Shown here piece after piece: positions 25,963 through 33,965 of a DNA stretch of 64,000 nt. Source of the DNA: Bacteroidota bacterium (GTDB lineage Bacteria; Bacteroidota; Bacteroidia; Chitinophagales; LD1); assembly GCA_947475165.1 (NCBI GenBank), contig CANJLD010000016.1:29574-93573 (forward strand), read 5' to 3'. The notes under the pieces are model-generated. The model saw nothing but the letters and a program-made list of their open reading frames with translations. It ran no database searches and was not told where the DNA came from. Position 1 is the first letter of the stretch. Each line of letters begins with the position of its first letter. Both the position numbers and the translations under genes were made by a program.

Positions 25963-27036
25963 TTATTGATATAATTCGGTCCATTTTCTTTGGACACTAT
26001 CCCACGAAAACGTAGAGTAAATAATATCGCGATTTAGCATGGCCTTACTTTTTAAGACCGGCAAATTACTCAGTGTATAACTCAATTGAGGGATTAAACC
26101 GCTTATTGAATCAACCTGGATTAGTTCAATGCCAATTTGTTTAAAAAATTTATACGGGAGCCAACTTCCGGTAATTACTGCCGCACCTGAATATACATAC
26201 TCCACTAGTGCTGCGCTCAACTGGTCAGATTTTCGAAGTGAAATAAAAATATCTGTTTGCAACCTAATTAAGGCCAGTTTTTCCAAGCTTAAGTATTCAG
26301 TTAAAATTTCCACTTTGTAAGATCGTGCTAGTGTTTGTAATTGAGTTTTTAGCTCATCTGTAGCATAACCACCATACGTAAGGGGAATTACAAATTTCAA
26401 CTGATACTTTCTCCCATCTTCCCACTTTAAAATTTCTTCAATAATTTTTTCATGTTGCTCAACTAAAGAAGCCGAAGAGCCGATGGTAATTACATATTCC
26501 GCTTTAGCGGGAGAGTATAAAGGTATTGCCTGTTTAATTGTATCAAGTAAACCAATTCCAAAATGCTGAACCACATATTTAGTTTCAGGAAACAAGCTGT
26601 AACAAGCGGCAAATTCTCTTTTTAGCTCAGGGTTTGAAAAAAATATTTTGTGGCATTCCCGAAAGAACAAATAGAAAGTCCCGCGTATAGGATTTACATT
26701 AAAGTCGCTGCCAAACACATAGGCGTATATTTTTTTCCCTTTACGGTTTAGTAAAGGGTATAGCAACAAATATTCATACTTAATGAAAAAATAATGAAGG
26801 TAATCGTAATTACTAGGTATAAACCGTATTATTAAAAAGGCATACCAAAACCTTTTTATAAAGTGAAAATATCCTCCACTATCATACTGCTTTTGAATTA
26901 CTCCTGCAATACGCAGGCTTGAGTTATTAAAATCAAAATGATCTATTTGAACTCCAAATTGAAGCAAGCGTGCTGAAAGCTGCCTTGTAAACTCATCTTC
27001 TGCACCTATTAAAAGAACCTTTCTGAAATTATTCAT
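25963..27036 (-). CDS. Glycosyltransferase-like protein, possibly WecF-type
   Basis: A 357-residue protein with a GT-B look: N-terminal RKVLLIGAEDEFTRQLSARLLQFG and a C-terminal half with YVITIGSSASLVEQHEKII, LKFVIPLTYGG and VEYVYSGAAVITGSWLPYKFF. The middle segment VEILTEYLSLEKLALIRLQTDIFISLRKSDQLSAA loosely recalls the Fuc4NAc transferase WecF (GT56). With a WecE-like enzyme in the same region that would make sense, but the similarity is weak by eye. A generic GT4 enzyme is the safer reading. Confidence 0.7.
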   Translation of the reverse strand: MNNFRKVLLIGAEDEFTRQLSARLLQFGVQIDHFDFNNSSLRIAGVIQKQYDSGGYFHFIKRFWYAFLIIRFIPSNYDYLHYFFIKYEYLLLYPLLNRKGKKIYAYVFGSDFNVNPIRGTFYLFFRECHKIFFSNPELKREFAACYSLFPETKYVVQHFGIGLLDTIKQAIPLYSPAKAEYVITIGSSASLVEQHEKIIEEILKWEDGRKYQLKFVIPLTYGGYATDELKTQLQTLARSYKVEILTEYLSLEKLALIRLQTDIFISLRKSDQLSAALVEYVYSGAAVITGSWLPYKFFKQIGIELIQVDSISGLIPQLSYTLSNLPVLKSKAMLNRDIIYSTFSWDSVQRKWTELYQ

Positions 27037-27260
27037 CTTGCCTTATCATTTTGTTTACGTGCATTATCAGTAGAAACACCAATTACTTGTTTTTACCCAT
27101 CAAACACAATATTAAAAAACAGAAGTTTAAATAGCATGGAAGCTTTCAACCGGACGCAGAAACTAGCGATGAAGCGAAAAAATAAAAAAGAGCAAAAGAA
27201 ACGACAAACTGGAGAGATACTTCGAAATTGTAAAGCATCAAATGAAAACCAATTTAACTT
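27037..27260. other. Gene-poor spacer at the end of the polysaccharide region
   Basis: With the truncated glycosyltransferase and the gap to 27788, this makes up about 750 bases without an intact gene. The spacer is A-rich on the plus strand (agcgaaaaaataaaaaagagc), and I see no RNA gene, promoter match or repeat in it. Confidence 0.5.
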
Positions 27261-27635
27261 TTAGATTCCCTTAAAAAGCAATCCGTAAACCGTCAGGTTC
27301 ATTCCAAACACCGAATCAATGGGTGTGTTCCGCAATTCGCGGTTTACAAACAGCACCATATAAATAAGCCGCGCCATTATTAAAAAATTCATGATGTGGT
27401 AAGGCTTGGAATGCTCGGCACTAAAGCTCATAAAGCTTTTGCCAAAAAGCCGCTTCAGCAAATTGGTGGTAAAAGGCATAAAGCTAATGTGCTTTACATT
27501 TTTATGATATACCACCGACTGGTTTAAGTAGGGCATTACCGAGAGCAGCGAAACCTGATGGCCCCTTTCCACAAAATCGTTAGCATACCTGGCGGTGTGT
27601 ACCGATTCGCTGTTAGCAATTATCAAAATATTCAT
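27261..27635 (-). pseudogene. Truncated GT4 glycosyltransferase (N-terminal fragment)
   Basis: The frame from ATG 27635, with a good AGGGGG ribosome-binding site about 8 bases upstream, encodes 124 residues. They begin MNILIIANSESVHTARYANDFVERGHQVSLLSV, the N-terminal Rossmann domain of a GT4 enzyme, and end FGMNLTVYGLLFKGI at a stop. Full-length relatives run about 350-400 residues, so the whole donor-binding domain is missing. Translating about 220 bases beyond the stop gave no continuation. The 3' part therefore seems deleted rather than frameshifted. The upstream extension of this frame to 27743 runs through the preceding terminator region and is probably not translated. Confidence 0.65.
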
Positions 27636-27734
27636 AAACCAACCCCCTTTTGCTGCTGAGCAAAATATTAAAAAATAGAAATTGAAAGAGTAAAAAGCTC
27701 CTGTTTGAACAAATTTACTGGCAACCCAAAACAA

Positions 27735-27771
27735 AAAAGCCATCCCGATTTCTCAGTATGGCTTTTAATTA
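27735..27771 (-). terminator. Terminator after the OmpA-family gene
   Basis: The 9-bp arms AAAAGCCAT (27735-27743) and ATGGCTTTT (27758-27766) enclose a 14-base loop. On the minus strand the stem is followed by GCTTTTTTGTTTTG. It lies 23 bases past the stop of the OmpA-family gene. Confidence 0.8.
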
Positions 27772-27788
27772 TCGTGTAGTAAGAATTT

Positions 27789-29870
27789 TTATTTGTTGGA
27801 ACCCGCTTTCAATCCAGGGTGAGGTGCAGGTGGATTACTATCACCACCTTCGCCATCATTCGCGTAACGGAACTCAACCTTGTTCTTCATCTTCTTTTCG
27901 TAAGGTGTTCCATCAGCAGCCTTCTTGCCCCCTTGGTATTTCACCACAAACCGGTCTCTCGAAATTCCGTATTTCTCAACCATATAATCTACCGCAGCAT
28001 TCGCCCGGTTCCAAGCCAACTGCTCATTAAACTTCTGGTCATTCTTCGATTCATCGTAACCGGTCACCACCACCTTCATATCAGGGCACATTTGCATTCT
28101 TTCTGCAATCTGGTGCAGGTTACCGTAATACTGAGGGTCTATGTAGTATTTATCATTATCAAACACCACACTCGGCAATTCAATCTTCGAACAATCAAAG
28201 TTTCCACCACCGCTGCCTTTGCGTCCTTTACCGCCCGGTCCTCCTAAGCTGTTCTCGCCATCAATACCTGCAGTATCGCAACAAGGGTTAGGCGGAATAA
28301 TTGCCGCACCGTTCGAATCGATAGGGAAGCCTGGAGGGGAGAATGGCTCAGTATCTAAACAATCAATAATTCCGTCTTTATCGCTGTCAAGTGCTCTACC
28401 GTGTGTATCAACAGGACAATCTTTCTTAGTATCCGGTTCCTTATCCAACGCGTTGATTACTCCATCACCATCATCATCTTTCAGAATATCATCTTTCACA
28501 CCCTTAGGATCTACATCACCCAATTTGCGGTAAGTATGGTAATTAGGGTTCAACCAATACATCGGCTCTGTTCTGTTTTTTCCAATGTGGAAGTTCAGAT
28601 TAATTGAAGTGTACGAAATATTGTCGTTGCTACGAGTGAAACCATTGTGCTCATCCTGCTGCCATCTGTAACCGTCTAACAAATCGCTACCGGTAAATAT
28701 CATACGCTCTTCTAAACCAATACTCATAAACTTAGCTACGTGAAACTGAACGCCAATACCAACCGTTCCGCCCGGAATAAACTGCCAGTTCTTAATACCC
28801 GGTGCGTTGTTTTCGTGCTCGGCAAGAGATTCGTATTTGCCATCGTATAATTTATTCAGCAAGCTGAGTGCAGTCTTTCTTTTATCAAGACGTTCGTTCA
28901 CATTATTGTTCTGTGCCCAAGGTTTTACATACAAAGCCATTACTTGTGAAAAATCATACACATCACCGCTAGCATTCAAAGCATCCATGTAGGTGGTAAA
29001 GAAGAGTGCATTCACACCTCCCAATACATAGAAATTCACCAGATTTCTTTCTTTGTGAAAACGAACGTTTCCTAAATTAAGCACTCCTACAAAGTGCGCT
29101 TCATGCACATACGTTCTGTAGTTGTAAAAGAAAATCTTGTTCATGGTGAGTGTGTCCAACGTTTTGTTGGCCAACAAATTCGGGTTATCCCAGTAATTCA
29201 CTCTTGCATCGTATGCTCCGTGTAAAGCGCGGTTGAAAGCAAGGTTACCATCCGGTTCCCAGTTTCTACCGGTCATCATCATAAAGTTATAGCCTCCGCG
29301 CAAAGAGATAGTATAACCCAATGCTTTACGAATAGTAAATCCGGCTCCAATGTTTTGAACCAAGCCTTTAATGGCAACGTATGGTTTAACGTCACCGCTG
29401 ATAAATGCAGAACCAAAGTTTACCCCAATTTCCCACTGGTCTTTAGGCTTTGCTGGAAACACATACTGGCGATTGATATATGCCTGTTGTTGCTTCGTTT
29501 TCTTCTTATCTTTTTGATAAACGGCAGAATCTAAATCGTAACGCGGTTGCAAAGGAGTAGAGATTTCTCTCCTGCGATAGAAATTATAGTTGGTCTCGTC
29601 CATATCCGGCTTCATAAACTGAAGCTGATTCTGACGGTCTTTACCACTCACTTTAGAAGTATCGGAAGAAGCAGATTTAGATGACTTGGCACTCTTATCA
29701 TCTGACGCAGGCTTGCTGTCAGCTTTTTTGCTGTCTTTATCGCTAGTTGTCTTTGATTTTTTCGCAGGCTCTTTCTTCTTGGTAGTAGAATTGGTTTGGG
29801 CATGCGTAACCGTAGTAGCAAGCAAAAGCACAAACACCATTAGCAGCTTTGTAAATTTTCCCATAGTCAA
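27789..29870 (-). CDS. OmpA-family outer-membrane protein with TSP3-like calcium repeats
   Basis: A 693-residue protein. It has a signal peptide (KFTKLLMVFVLLLATTVTHAQ), a Lys/Ser/Asp-rich low-complexity stretch (about 28-80), and a beta-barrel-like domain (about 140-440) with alternating aromatic strands. Thrombospondin-type-3-like Asp repeats (KDDDGDGVINALD, DSDKDGIIDCLD) come at about 470-510, and a C-terminal OmpA domain at about 560-670 (YYGNLHQIAERMQMCPDMKVVVTGYDES, NRANAAVDYMVEKYGI). OmpA domains bind peptidoglycan, so this protein probably tethers the outer membrane to the wall. It ends at a terminator and appears to be a single-gene unit. The Gly-rich linker GGPGGKGRKGSGGG precedes the OmpA domain. 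Confidence 0.9.
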   Translation of the reverse strand: MTMGKFTKLLMVFVLLLATTVTHAQTNSTTKKKEPAKKSKTTSDKDSKKADSKPASDDKSAKSSKSASSDTSKVSGKDRQNQLQFMKPDMDETNYNFYRRREISTPLQPRYDLDSAVYQKDKKKTKQQQAYINRQYVFPAKPKDQWEIGVNFGSAFISGDVKPYVAIKGLVQNIGAGFTIRKALGYTISLRGGYNFMMMTGRNWEPDGNLAFNRALHGAYDARVNYWDNPNLLANKTLDTLTMNKIFFYNYRTYVHEAHFVGVLNLGNVRFHKERNLVNFYVLGGVNALFFTTYMDALNASGDVYDFSQVMALYVKPWAQNNNVNERLDKRKTALSLLNKLYDGKYESLAEHENNAPGIKNWQFIPGGTVGIGVQFHVAKFMSIGLEERMIFTGSDLLDGYRWQQDEHNGFTRSNDNISYTSINLNFHIGKNRTEPMYWLNPNYHTYRKLGDVDPKGVKDDILKDDDGDGVINALDKEPDTKKDCPVDTHGRALDSDKDGIIDCLDTEPFSPPGFPIDSNGAAIIPPNPCCDTAGIDGENSLGGPGGKGRKGSGGGNFDCSKIELPSVVFDNDKYYIDPQYYGNLHQIAERMQMCPDMKVVVTGYDESKNDQKFNEQLAWNRANAAVDYMVEKYGISRDRFVVKYQGGKKAADGTPYEKKMKNKVEFRYANDGEGGDSNPPAPHPGLKAGSNK

Positions 29871-30050
29871 ATCATTTATATTCTCTTAGCCTACATCGAT
29901 AATTCTCCCATCCTCTGCCAAATAGTGGCTAGGTAATCACCCCAGTAGGTCGGCAAAATAAATTAAATTTTGTGAAATGCAGGAAAAAAGAAAAAAGAAT
30001 ACATTGGTGAAAATCAAGGGAATATTAGCGAACCAACTTAGTTACCTAAT

Positions 30051-31949
30051 TTAATACGCCCTATTGTTCTTTCCTTCCATGTAATTGATAAATGCCTTGT
30101 TGGCTACCTTATTACCTCCGGGTGTTGGATAGTTACCGGTAAAATACCAGTCGCCTAAATTTTGAGGGCAAGCAATGTGAAGGTCTTCGATAGTTTGATA
30201 GATAACCTGAACGTTGGCAAAAATTTGTTTCGGACGAACTATCTCCGATATTTTTTCTGAAATTTCTTCGGCAGTAAACAAGCCGTATAATTCTTTTACG
30301 TGATTTATTACTTCCGTAGAAGGTTTTAAATCATCTGCTTTACATTTTTCATACACCTCATCTAACTTACCGGTTAGCTTTCTGTCTTTCAATAACTCAA
30401 TCAAGGCGCGGAAGGCGATGAAATCGTTCATGCGGCTCATATCAATACCATAACAGTCAGGAAAACGAATTTGAGGAGCGGATGAAACGATGATTATTTT
30501 CTTTGGATTCAACCGGTCAAGGATGGCGAGAATACTTTTTTCTAAAGTAGTACCGCGAACAATGGAATCATCAATCACAACAAGTGTATCGGTATGCGCT
30601 TTGATGGAACCGTAGGTGATGTCGTACACATGACTTACCATTTCATCGCGCGAAGTATCATCGGTAATAAATGTTCTTGCCTTTACATCTTTCACCGCAA
30701 TTTTTTCGATGCGCGGATGTAAGGCGAGTAACCGGTCTAATTCTTCCGGTGACATATTTTTTTCGGCAAGAATTCTTTTCTGCTTGTGTTCCTTTAAATG
30801 GTTTTCCATTCCTTCCATTAATCCGTAAAAAGCTACTTCTGCTGTATTTGGAATGAAGGAGAAAACAGTGTTTTCAAAATCACCATCAATGGCTTTAAGA
30901 ATTGTTGAACTTAAAAGCTCTCCTAACTTCTTCCGCTCACTGTAAATTTCTTTATCGGTACCGCGGCTAAAATAAATTCGCTCGAAACTGCACGATTTTT
31001 TTTCCTGCGGGTCGCGGACTAAATCGTGTTTTACTCTACCGTCTTTCTTTATTACTAAAGCATGACCGGGCTTTACTTCATGAATTTTCTCGAACGGAAC
31101 ATTGAACGTGGTTTGAATTGCAGGACGCTCTGATGCCACTACCACTACTTCATCATCGTAATAATAATAGGCTGGGCGAATGCCGTTCGGGTCGCGGAGA
31201 ACGAACGAGTCGCCATGACCGAACATACCTGCCATAGCATAGCCTCCATCAAAATCTTTTGCGGAACGGGAAAGAATTCTGCGGACGCTAAGTTCGTTTA
31301 CAATAAAATCGGTGATTTCTTTATTGCCGTAGCCCTGGTCTTTATACTTATCAAAAATCTTCTGCACTTCATCATCAAGGAAGTGGCCGATTTTTTCCAT
31401 AACGGTAATGGTGTCGCTGCGTTCGCGCGGGTGCTGACCGAGGGTAATAAGCATATCAAATTGCTCTTCTACGTTGGTCATGTTGAAGTTTCCTGCAAGC
31501 GCAAGATTACGCGTCATCCAGTTGTTTTCGCGGATGAATGGATGGCAATAGCTATCTGTGTTTCTTCCGTAAGTTCCGTAACGCAAATGCCCTAAGAGCA
31601 ATTCGCCAATGAAAGGACTGTTTCGTTTATACCAATCGGCTTCGGCAACAGGATTATCGAGGGGCTTTCTGTCTTTAGGAAAGGTGTCGAAAATCTGGCT
31701 GAACACATCTACAATTGGTTGATTGGAGGTGCTGCGCACGCGGTTGATGAAATGGCTCCCCGGATGCGGGTCGAGTTTGATAACGGCTGCACCGGCACCA
31801 TCCTGACCGCGGTTGTGCTGCTTTTCCATAAGCAGATACAACTTATTTAAACCGTACGCTACGGTGCGGTATTTTTCAACGTAAAATTCGATTGGTTTGA
31901 GCAGTCGGATGAGGGCTATTCCGCACTCGTGTTTTATTGGATCGCTCAT
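30051..31949 (-). CDS. purF: Amidophosphoribosyltransferase, long Bacteroidota form
   Basis: A 632-residue PurF, committing PRPP and glutamine to purine synthesis. The class-II glutamine-amidotransferase nucleophile is C9 in HECGIALI, exposed after removal of an eight-residue propeptide. HNRGQDGAGAAVIK and HLRYGTYGRN are glutaminase-domain motifs. The PRPP-binding loop VVIDDSIVRGTT is at about 457-468. It is about 130 residues longer than E. coli PurF, with inserts at about 60-110 and 385-430, as in other Bacteroidota. A TACATTTG box just upstream of the start would give a very short leader. It is not clustered with purN. Confidence 0.92.
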   Translation of the reverse strand: MSDPIKHECGIALIRLLKPIEFYVEKYRTVAYGLNKLYLLMEKQHNRGQDGAGAAVIKLDPHPGSHFINRVRSTSNQPIVDVFSQIFDTFPKDRKPLDNPVAEADWYKRNSPFIGELLLGHLRYGTYGRNTDSYCHPFIRENNWMTRNLALAGNFNMTNVEEQFDMLITLGQHPRERSDTITVMEKIGHFLDDEVQKIFDKYKDQGYGNKEITDFIVNELSVRRILSRSAKDFDGGYAMAGMFGHGDSFVLRDPNGIRPAYYYYDDEVVVVASERPAIQTTFNVPFEKIHEVKPGHALVIKKDGRVKHDLVRDPQEKKSCSFERIYFSRGTDKEIYSERKKLGELLSSTILKAIDGDFENTVFSFIPNTAEVAFYGLMEGMENHLKEHKQKRILAEKNMSPEELDRLLALHPRIEKIAVKDVKARTFITDDTSRDEMVSHVYDITYGSIKAHTDTLVVIDDSIVRGTTLEKSILAILDRLNPKKIIIVSSAPQIRFPDCYGIDMSRMNDFIAFRALIELLKDRKLTGKLDEVYEKCKADDLKPSTEVINHVKELYGLFTAEEISEKISEIVRPKQIFANVQVIYQTIEDLHIACPQNLGDWYFTGNYPTPGGNKVANKAFINYMEGKNNRAY

Positions 31950-31959
31950 AAAGAGGGTG

Positions 31960-31967
31960 CAAATGTA
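31960..31967 (-). promoter_or_regulatory. Candidate -7 box upstream of purF
   Basis: Reading on the minus strand, TACATTTG is an exact TAnnTTTG match, ending 10 bases before the PurF ATG. No TTG-type -33 element is evident. If used, the mRNA would be almost leaderless. Confidence 0.35.
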
Positions 31968-32094
31968 AATTTTAAGTTTAAAGTTTATCGGTTGTTGATG
32001 ATGTGTTGGCTATTTTTTGCAGCTGGTTTTACAGAGCTTCATTTTTTGTTATTCAACATCAGTTTCAACCTTACCACAAGTTGTGCGGTACTAC

Positions 32095-32137
32095 TTCCGC
32101 TGTTCTGAATGTTAACGTGGCGTCTCGAACAGCGGAA
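32095..32137 (+). repeat. 11-bp inverted repeat spanning the start of the heptad-repeat ORF
   Basis: Arms TTCCGCTGTTC (32095-32105) and GAACAGCGGAA (32127-32137) are perfect complements. The ATG at 32109 lies in the 21-base loop. In RNA the hairpin could control translation initiation; it could also be a remnant of a mobile palindrome. Confidence 0.5.
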
Positions 32138-32459
32138 AGCCTCTTTCAATACACCGCTTATTTCCTTTAATAGGGCAAAAATCCTTTACGAAACAGTAAA
32201 AATACAATCAGAAGTATCAATTGGAGATACGGACGTATCTTCGGAAAATACGGATGTATCTTCTAAGAATACAGAAGTATCTGCACACGATACCGTTGTA
32301 TCTTTTATGGATACAGTTACTTTATCTGATAACACAAGAAGCACATCTGAAATAATGGGTGGGTTATCTATAGCCGCTTTCACTGGTTTTGAACGCCCGG
32401 TTGCCCAATCGAAAAGCACTTTCATTTCTTCTGAAAGAACTTTCGGGTTATTGAAATAA
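32109..32459 (+). CDS. Heptad-repeat protein, intact member of the same family as 1101-1505
   Basis: A 116-residue ORF starting at ATG 32109. An N-terminal segment (LEQRKASFNTPLISFNRAKILYETVKIQSE) is followed by six exact 7-residue periods at 32214-32339: VSIGDTD, VSSENTD, VSSKNTE, VSAHDTV, VSFMDTV and TLSDNTR. A nonrepeat tail of about 40 residues ends FISSERTFGLLK. The consensus S-x-x-[DN]-T-x-V matches the TFEDTKM units at 1170-1370. There is no signal peptide. It ends 22 bases before a terminator and lies between two minus-strand genes. The opposite strand is open too (32186-32425), so strand assignment leans on the start hairpin, tail length and family resemblance. Function is unknown, and it may not be translated at all. 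Confidence 0.45.
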   Translation: MLTWRLEQRKASFNTPLISFNRAKILYETVKIQSEVSIGDTDVSSENTDVSSKNTEVSAHDTVVSFMDTVTLSDNTRSTSEIMGGLSIAAFTGFERPVAQSKSTFISSERTFGLLK

Positions 32460-32480
32460 ATCTCAAGGATTTAATAACAA

Positions 32481-32515
32481 AAAAGCCTTCCGCAAAATTG
32501 GGAAGGCTTTTTAAA
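32481..32515. terminator. Bidirectional terminator between the heptad-repeat ORF and porV
   Basis: The 11-bp arms AAAAGCCTTCC (32481-32491) and GGAAGGCTTTT (32501-32511) flank a 9-base loop, with T-rich sequence on both strands. It serves the converging porV gene and the plus-strand ORF. The arms resemble those of the gldN terminator. Confidence 0.85.
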
Positions 32516-32530
32516 ATTTATGTTGAACCC

Positions 32531-33889
32531 TTATTTTGGGTCTAACTGCATTTGTTTTTCTACCGGTTTAGGTTCTTCTTCTTTTACCGGCTCTGCTGCT
32601 TTTTCTTTCTTTTCTTTTTTCTTCTTCGGCTCATCGTTTACTAACGAAACTCCTGTTTCGCTCGAAGATTTTTTTCCGCCTTTGGTAAAGTCGAATAATA
32701 AGGAGAAGCGAAGTGTATTATCTAACGGGTTACGCTGAATGGTGGTAGGAATGAGGTAAGAGAAATTCAATCCAACTACACTATACTTAACGGTTAAACC
32801 AGCCGTTAAAAACTGGCGATTCCCTTTTGTTGGATGCTCATAAAAATAACCGAAGCGAACTCCGAATTGTTTGTTGTAAAGATACTCGGCACCAATACCC
32901 CAAGTTACTTCATTGAACTCTTCAGCCGTACGGCTGCCCGCTTTGCGTTTGCCATCGCTACCAATAATACCAGGCGCATCGCCAAACGAAGTGAACATAC
33001 CGGTGATTGAACTTTTTTGACGGAAATCGTAAACCTTATTGCTGTCTACATCGGCTTGACTTGGTGTAGGAACCATGAGTTTGTTCATGTCGACATAAAC
33101 ACCTACGGAGTGTTTGCTTACAATTTCTAAAGTGTAGCCTACTCCCAAACCTAAATTGGTAGGGATGAAATCTTTTACAGTGCTTTGGGTATACGAAATT
33201 TTGCTTCCGATGTTTGAAATGTTTAAACCTACTGAGAGGTCGTGCTCCATTTTATGAGCGGCATTCTCATTAAATTTTTTGTGAAAGTAAGCAGAGATGT
33301 CTCCTGAGCCGGCTACACCCGGTTTTATTAATCCACCTTCTTGCGTAGAAGCACCGCCCGCTAAGTTAGAATAGATAACACGCAATGAAGCGGCCACGGA
33401 AAAGTTGTCGCCTAATCTGCGGGCATAGTGTCCGTCAATAGCAAACTCCTGCGGACGGAAAGTTTGGAGTTCCTGTCCGTTATAATCGGTAAAGGTGATA
33501 TTGCCGAGAGAGAAATAGCGTAATGAGATAGCAACAGTTTGCATTTTTTTTACCTTATAGTAACCGGTAAGGTTAGCGAGGTAAATATCATTGACCAATG
33601 CCTTTAACCAAGGGCTGAAGCCAACTGCAAAACCGAAATCTTTATCAATGAAAGCCATTTTTGCAGGGTTAGAATATACTGCGTTGGCATCGGCAGGAGA
33701 TGCAAGGCCTACATCGCCCATTCCGCCTGCGCGTGCATCGGGGTTAATACGCAAAAACGGAACGGCAGTGGTTACTGTATTAATGCGTGCGCTTTCCTGA
33801 TAGTTTACCTGCGCTTGAATAAGCTGGGCAGTAAACATAAACACACCTACGAAAGCAAACACTTTTCTTGTACGCAACAAATAATTCAT
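32531..33889 (-). CDS. porV: PorV, T9SS outer-membrane shuttle protein
   Basis: A 452-residue FadL-like 14-strand barrel protein of the PorV/LptO family. It has a signal peptide (VFAFVGVFMFTAQLIQAQ) and the family opening PFLRINPDARAGGMGDVGLASPADANAVYSNPAKMAF. The mature barrel alternates polar and aromatic residues and ends about residue 405. It is followed by a Lys/Glu/Pro-rich tail (EPKKKKEKKEKAAEPVKEEEPKP) that is longer than in many PorV proteins. PorV collects cargo leaving the SprA channel and passes it to PorU. It lies 76 bases downstream of porU on the same strand, matching the porU-porV pairing in flavobacteria. Confidence 0.93.
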   Translation of the reverse strand: MNYLLRTRKVFAFVGVFMFTAQLIQAQVNYQESARINTVTTAVPFLRINPDARAGGMGDVGLASPADANAVYSNPAKMAFIDKDFGFAVGFSPWLKALVNDIYLANLTGYYKVKKMQTVAISLRYFSLGNITFTDYNGQELQTFRPQEFAIDGHYARRLGDNFSVAASLRVIYSNLAGGASTQEGGLIKPGVAGSGDISAYFHKKFNENAAHKMEHDLSVGLNISNIGSKISYTQSTVKDFIPTNLGLGVGYTLEIVSKHSVGVYVDMNKLMVPTPSQADVDSNKVYDFRQKSSITGMFTSFGDAPGIIGSDGKRKAGSRTAEEFNEVTWGIGAEYLYNKQFGVRFGYFYEHPTKGNRQFLTAGLTVKYSVVGLNFSYLIPTTIQRNPLDNTLRFSLLFDFTKGGKKSSSETGVSLVNDEPKKKKEKKEKAAEPVKEEEPKPVEKQMQLDPK

Positions 33890-33965
33890 GCTGGAAAATT
33901 ATTGAAATTAAATTAAACGTAGAGGTGTTACTATAGTTGCTTGTATTTTACAATGGGCGGCAAAC

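Noticed and set aside
27636..27743. N-terminal extension of the truncated glycosyltransferase
   Set aside because: The extension runs through the terminator of the upstream OmpA-family gene; the GT4 domain and ribosome-binding site begin at 27635.
32186..32425. Minus-strand 79-codon ORF in the second heptad locus
   Set aside because: It mirrors the 21-bp period of the plus-strand ORF and lacks the nonrepeat flanks; kept only as an alternative.
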